Of a DNA stretch of 8,727 bases, positions 5,718-8,727 are shown piece after piece. Below the pieces are notes generated by a model. It ran no database searches. It saw only the letters and a program-made list of their open reading frames with translations, and had not been told where the DNA came from. Within the stretch, counting starts at the first letter, position 1; the number at the start of each line of letters is the position of its first letter. This DNA comes from Aquirhabdus sp. (GTDB lineage Bacteria; Pseudomonadota; Gammaproteobacteria; Pseudomonadales; Moraxellaceae): positions 1-8,727 of the forward strand of contig JASLEL010000088.1 of assembly GCA_030151145.1 (NCBI GenBank). The letters run 5' to 3'. The position numbers and the translations under genes are program-made.

Positions 5718-6857
5718 ATGACCGCCTCTGTCTCGCCTGCCGCTGCTGCCCCCGCCCGTCTGAATACGGTCGAAGAGCTGATCGCCGATATCCGTGCCGG
5801 TCGTATGGTCATCCTCATGGATGATGAAGACCGCGAAAACGAAGGTGATCTGGTCATGGCGGCAACCCATGTCCGTCCTGAAGACATCAATTTCATGATT
5901 ACCCATGCCCGTGGCCTCGTCTGTCTGACCCTGTCGCGCGAGCGCTGTGCGCAGCTCAATCTGCCCCTCATGGTCGAGCGTAATGGTGCATCGCACGGCA
6001 CCAACTTTACCCTGTCGATTGAAGCCGCCAAAGGCGTTACCACCGGTATCTCTGCCGCCGAGCGTGCGCTGACCATCCAGACAGCGGTCGCCCCGATGGC
6101 CAAGCCTGCCGACATCGTGCAGCCGGGACATATTTTCCCGCTCATGGCACAGCCCGGTGGTGTCCTGCATCGCGCCGGTCACACCGAAGCCGGCTGCGAT
6201 CTGTCGCGCCTCGCTGGCCTTGAGCCTGCCTCGGTGATCTGTGAGATCATCAAGGAAAACGGCGAGATGGCGCGTCGTCCTGACTTGGAAGTCTTTGCCG
6301 CCCAGCATGGCCTCAAGATCGGCACCATCGCCGACCTGATCCAGTATCGCATCCTGAATGAACAAACCGTCGAGCGTGTCGAGTCGCAGCCAATCCATAC
6401 TGCCTATGGCGACTTCACCCTGCATCGCTACCGCGAATACGGCAGCCCCGACACTCATGTCGCGCTGGTGCGTGGCAATCCGGCCGATGGGATCTCAACA
6501 GTGCGTGTGCATGCCCTGAACCCGTTGCGTGACCTGTTTCAGGTGCACTGTCAGGGCAAGCCTAACTGGACGCTGGATGCGGCGCTGAAAGCCATTGCGG
6601 AGAGCCCACGTGGCGTGCTGGTCTGGATCAGTCAAGGTGAGACGGTAGACTTAGGTGCGGCACTGGATGCGCTACAGCAGCCGACCAGCCCGGCATCGAC
6701 GGCACACTATCGCTCCATCGGCGTTGGTGCTCAGATTCTGCGTGACTTGGGTGTGCGCCAGATGCGCCTCTTAAGCTCGCCGTTACGTTTTAATGGCTTG
6801 TCCGGCTTTGGCCTTGAGATCGTGGACTATGTCTCGTCCAATCCGACGGCTCAGTAA
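5718..6857 (+). CDS. ribB: 3,4-dihydroxy-2-butanone-4-phosphate synthase fused to a degenerate GTP cyclohydrolase II-like domain (RibBX type, often labelled RibBA)
   Basis: Residues 15-210 form the DHBP synthase domain, which converts ribulose 5-phosphate to dihydroxybutanone phosphate plus formate for riboflavin synthesis. Seen are DDEDRENEGDLV (35-46), GHIFPL (137-142), the substrate site RAGHTEAGCDL (152-162) and ICEI (174-177). Residues 225-372 align with GTP cyclohydrolase II, for example YGDFTLHRY (230-238) and THVALVRG (246-253). This part keeps only one of the three zinc cysteines (C278), and the RQEGRN-type catalytic segment is replaced by SQGETVDLG (305-313). I therefore predict no cyclohydrolase activity; this matches the RibBX variant described in proteobacteria. 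I chose ATG 5718 because AAGG (5706-5709) is 8 nt upstream and the protein then starts as the family does. ATG 5694 (8 more residues) is possible. A separate ribA should exist elsewhere. The 379-residue length is usual for fusions. Confidence 0.93.
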   Translation: MTASVSPAAAAPARLNTVEELIADIRAGRMVILMDDEDRENEGDLVMAATHVRPEDINFMITHARGLVCLTLSRERCAQLNLPLMVERNGASHGTNFTLSIEAAKGVTTGISAAERALTIQTAVAPMAKPADIVQPGHIFPLMAQPGGVLHRAGHTEAGCDLSRLAGLEPASVICEIIKENGEMARRPDLEVFAAQHGLKIGTIADLIQYRILNEQTVERVESQPIHTAYGDFTLHRYREYGSPDTHVALVRGNPADGISTVRVHALNPLRDLFQVHCQGKPNWTLDAALKAIAESPRGVLVWISQGETVDLGAALDALQQPTSPASTAHYRSIGVGAQILRDLGVRQMRLLSSPLRFNGLSGFGLEIVDYVSSNPTAQ

Positions 6858-6858
6858 A

Positions 6859-6924
6859 TTTTTAATAGCAGTTTTATATAGTTGCTTTTAATAACCGCTT
6901 TTTGATAACCGTTTTTTATAACTG
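6859..6924 (+). repeat. Five degenerate 13-14 bp tandem units in the ribH leader
   Basis: Directly after the ribB stop codon lie five head-to-tail units: TTTTTAATAGCAG (6859-6871), TTTTATATAGTTGC (6872-6885), TTTTAATAACCGC (6886-6898), TTTTTGATAACCG (6899-6911) and TTTTTTATAACTG (6912-6924). The shared form is about TTTTTNATARCNG. The region is markedly AT-rich compared with the rest of the window. TATAAC at 6917-6922 resembles a -10 box but has no matching -35 box. The function is unknown; ribH promoter or leader sequence is the simplest reading. Confidence 0.6.
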
Positions 6925-6929
6925 ATAGC

Positions 6930-6956
6930 GGGATCGGGTGTTTTTATCCTGATCCC
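6930..6956 (+). other. Hairpin in the ribH 5' leader
   Basis: GGGATCGGG (6930-6938) pairs with CCTGATCCC (6948-6956), giving nine pairs with one G-U and a U-rich 9-nt loop (TGTTTTTAT). It ends 24 nt before the ribH ATG and 10 nt before its Shine-Dalgarno. The T run is inside the loop, not after the stem, so it is not a standard terminator. It may influence ribH translation or mRNA stability. Confidence 0.45.
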
Positions 6957-6980
6957 CACATGTGATGGAAGGAATTGTGT

Positions 6981-7451
6981 ATGAGTATCCAAGTCATTGA
7001 AGGTCAACTGCATCAGGGCAACGAAGGCAAATACGCCATCCTCGTCGGCCGTTTTAACAGTTTTGTGGTCGAAGCCCTGCTGGACGGTGCACTGGATACC
7101 TTAAAGCGTCATGGTGTCGATGAGAGCAACATCACCATCGTGCGTGCCCCGGGTGCCTGGGAACTGCCAATCGTGGCCAAGAAGCTCGCCGCCAGCAAAA
7201 AATACGACGCCATCATCGCACTGGGTGCCGTGATCCGTGGCGGTACCCCACACTTTGACTTCGTCGCGGGTGAATGTGCCAAGGGTCTGGGCGTGGTTGG
7301 CCTCGAATTCGGTCTGCCGGTGATTTTCGGTGTACTGACCACCGACAGCATCGAGCAGTCGATCGAGCGTGCCGGTACCAAAGCCGGTAACAAAGGTGCC
7401 GATGCGGCCATCACCGCCATCGAAATGGTCAATCTGCTGAAGGCGCTGTAA
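6981..7451 (+). CDS. ribH: 6,7-dimethyl-8-ribityllumazine synthase RibH
   Basis: RibH condenses 5-amino-6-ribitylaminouracil with dihydroxybutanone phosphate, the product of the upstream RibB, to give lumazine, the direct precursor of riboflavin. It usually forms cytosolic pentamers or 60-subunit capsids. The 156-residue protein shows every family landmark: VGRFNSF (22-28), GAWELP (58-63), GAVIRGGTPHFDFV (82-95) with catalytic His91, GVLTTDSIEQ (117-126) and RAGTKAGNKG (130-139). I chose the ATG at 6981 because GGAAGGA (6967-6973) ends 7 nt upstream. An in-frame TTG at 6975 would add two residues but overlaps that spacing and is not needed. Its stop overlaps the nusB start by one base. It follows ribB by 123 bp of unusual AT-rich leader, so it may have its own promoter. 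The symbol ribE is used for the same gene in some species. Confidence 0.97.
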   Translation: MSIQVIEGQLHQGNEGKYAILVGRFNSFVVEALLDGALDTLKRHGVDESNITIVRAPGAWELPIVAKKLAASKKYDAIIALGAVIRGGTPHFDFVAGECAKGLGVVGLEFGLPVIFGVLTTDSIEQSIERAGTKAGNKGADAAITAIEMVNLLKAL

Positions 7452-7978
7452 TGACTCAAGACCGCTCTTCCCATGTATCGTCGTCCAATACCACGGGTGG
7501 TTTTGGTTATCCGACCACCTATGCTGCCAAGCGCAAGGCGCGTCGTTTCGCCATGCAGGGGCTGTATGAGTGGCTGATGACGCGTAATCCGTCGCATGAG
7601 ATCGAAGCCCGTACGCGTGCCGACAATCACATGCACAAGACCGACATCGTCTACTACCACGAGCTCCTAGTGCAGACCATCCGTCAGCATGACAGTCTGG
7701 AAGCCATCCTGCTGCCTGCGCTGGACCGCGAGCTGGACGCGCTGAATGTCGTTGAGCATGCGATTCTGCTGATCGGTGTCTATGAGATGCGTGATCATCT
7801 CGAGATCCCGTATGCGGTGGTGATCGATGAAGGCGTCGAGCTGGCCAAGCATTTTGGCGCGACCGACAGTCATAAATACATCAACGGTGTGCTGGATCGT
7901 TTGGCGCGTGAGTTACGTCCTGAGGAATACGCCGCCAAGAAAGGCCTTCCACCACAGGCGGATGATTCCGAAGAATGA
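7451..7978 (+). CDS. nusB: Transcription antitermination factor NusB
   Basis: NusB forms a heterodimer with NusE (ribosomal protein S10), binds boxA RNA and supports antitermination of rRNA operons. The all-helical NusB domain spans about 26-155. It begins with KRKARRFAMQGLYEW (27-41), which carries the Arg-rich first helix, and ends with EIPYAVVIDEGVELAKHFG (118-136) and SHKYINGVLDRLAR (140-153), the most conserved part. At 175 residues it is longer than the 139 of E. coli. The excess is a Ser/Thr/Gly-rich N-terminal tail (1-25), an internal stretch around NPSHEIEARTRADNHMHK (46-63) and an acidic C-terminal tail. The latter two features fit my memory of Acinetobacter NusB, hence the Moraxellaceae suggestion. 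The ATG overlaps the ribH TAA by one base (TAATG), which implies coupled translation and supports this start. Confidence 0.95.
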   Translation: MTQDRSSHVSSSNTTGGFGYPTTYAAKRKARRFAMQGLYEWLMTRNPSHEIEARTRADNHMHKTDIVYYHELLVQTIRQHDSLEAILLPALDRELDALNVVEHAILLIGVYEMRDHLEIPYAVVIDEGVELAKHFGATDSHKYINGVLDRLARELRPEEYAAKKGLPPQADDSEE

Positions 7979-8026
7979 TTTCTTTGACGTGGCGGTTGGC
8001 AGCACGGGGGTAAAAGATAAGTCCGT

Positions 8027-8727
8027 ATGGATGAATTTGACCTGATCCACCGCTATTTCAAACGTACCGCATCATCATCGGGTCTCGTGTTGGGCATCGG
8101 TGATGATGCGGCGCTGCTTCAGCCGCCGTCGGACCATGAGCTGGTCATTACCAGCGACACCCTGATCGCCGGACGGCATTTTCCGCTGCATACCGCACCT
8201 TTTGACATCGGCTGGAAAGCCGTCGCCGTCAATCTCTCCGACCTTGCCGCCATGGGCGCAACCCCGCACAGCATCCTGCTGGCCTTAAGTCTGCCTGCGG
8301 CCGATGAGGCATTTCTGGCAGAGTTCAGTCGTGGCTTGTTCGCCTTATGCGATCAGGCCGGCGTGGCGCTGATCGGTGGTGATACCACGCGCTCGCCCAT
8401 CTTATCCATCACCATCACCGCCTTGGGCTTTGTGCCGCGCGGTCAGGCGATCCGGCGCAGTGGGGCGCAGGCAGGCGATCTGGTGCTGGTGTCGGGTTGT
8501 ATCGGCGATGCCGCCTATGCCTTACGGTTTCTGGATCAACCTGAAGGCGCACGCCTGCGCGCGCGGCTGGATCGTCCGACGCCGCGACTGACGCTCGGTC
8601 AGGCACTCCGCGGCTATGCCTCGGCGATGCTGGATGTGTCGGATGGTTTAGCGCAGGATCTGGGGCATATCCTGACGGCTAGCAATGTGACGGCGATGCT
8701 TGATCTGGCACAGGTGCCGCGCGCACG
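8027..8727 (+). CDS. thiL: Thiamine-monophosphate kinase ThiL, N-terminal part (cut by window edge)
   Basis: ThiL phosphorylates thiamine monophosphate to thiamine diphosphate, the active cofactor, using ATP in the cytosol. The 233 complete codons visible cover the AIR-synthase-like N-terminal domain and part of the second domain. Landmarks are GIGDDAAL (23-30) and SDTLIAGRHF (43-52), which contribute metal and nucleotide binding, then AVNLSDLAAMGATP (67-80), GGDTTRSP (117-124), DRPTPRL (182-188) and LDVSDGLAQDL (202-212). Full ThiL proteins are about 310-330 residues, so about a quarter is missing downstream. The ATG at 8027 is the first start after an in-frame TAA at 8018-8020. The upstream Shine-Dalgarno is weak (GATAAG, 8016-8021), so translation may depend on nearby nusB, which ends 48 bp earlier. 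The nusB-thiL order is common in proteobacteria, often followed by pgpA. Confidence 0.95.
   Translation, partial: MDEFDLIHRYFKRTASSSGLVLGIGDDAALLQPPSDHELVITSDTLIAGRHFPLHTAPFDIGWKAVAVNLSDLAAMGATPHSILLALSLPAADEAFLAEFSRGLFALCDQAGVALIGGDTTRSPILSITITALGFVPRGQAIRRSGAQAGDLVLVSGCIGDAAYALRFLDQPEGARLRARLDRPTPRLTLGQALRGYASAMLDVSDGLAQDLGHILTASNVTAMLDLAQVPRA

Noticed and set aside
5676..6458. 260-codon open frame on the minus strand
   Set aside because: It is antisense to the clearly conserved DHBP synthase domain of ribB and shows no recognisable protein family; long antisense frames are expected from its codon bias.
6930..6956. Intrinsic terminator between ribB and ribH
   Set aside because: The T run is in the loop rather than after the stem, and the sequence after the stem is CACATGTG.

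Overview
This window looks like ordinary chromosome from a gammaproteobacterium, most likely a member of Pseudomonadales and probably a Moraxellaceae relative of Acinetobacter. That placement is an inference. It rests on the gene set (pilB-pilC-pilD-coaE next to a divergent tpiA), on a RibB fused to a degenerate GTP cyclohydrolase II domain, and on a NusB whose N-terminal region resembles what I remember of Acinetobacter NusB. There is no insertion sequence, phage gene, tRNA, rRNA or CRISPR array. All genes except tpiA read on the + strand, and base use is even throughout except for one AT-rich leader before ribH.

Layout: (1) 1-183, minus strand, the first 61 codons of tpiA (triosephosphate isomerase), cut by the window edge. 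(2) 184-379, a divergent promoter region between tpiA and the next gene. (3) 380-670, a small DUF1653-family protein. (4) 671-832, a gap with a good sigma70-type promoter and a hairpin that contains the Shine-Dalgarno sequence. (5) 833-4894, pilB, pilC and pilD, giving the type IVa pilus extension ATPase, inner-membrane platform protein and prepilin peptidase. (6) 4984-5598, coaE (dephospho-CoA kinase). (7) 5718-6857, ribB of the RibBX type, with an active-looking DHBP synthase domain and a GTP cyclohydrolase II-like domain that has lost its catalytic and zinc residues. (8) 6981-7451 ribH (lumazine synthase), 7451-7978 nusB (antitermination factor) and 8027-8727 the first 233 codons of thiL (thiamine-monophosphate kinase), cut by the window edge.

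Functional links: PilB, PilC and PilD are core parts of one machine, although no pilin gene is present here. RibB makes the four-carbon substrate that RibH condenses with the pyrimidine to form lumazine. NusB and ThiL follow RibH in an arrangement common in proteobacteria. Translational coupling is likely at pilC/pilD and ribH/nusB, where the stop and start codons overlap by one base (TAATG).

The coding content is conventional. The less explained parts are between genes: the SD-containing hairpin and competing start codon at pilB, perfect or near-perfect hairpins before pilC, coaE and ribB, and five degenerate 13-14 bp tandem units plus a hairpin in the ribH leader. I do not see convincing evidence of a wholly new system.
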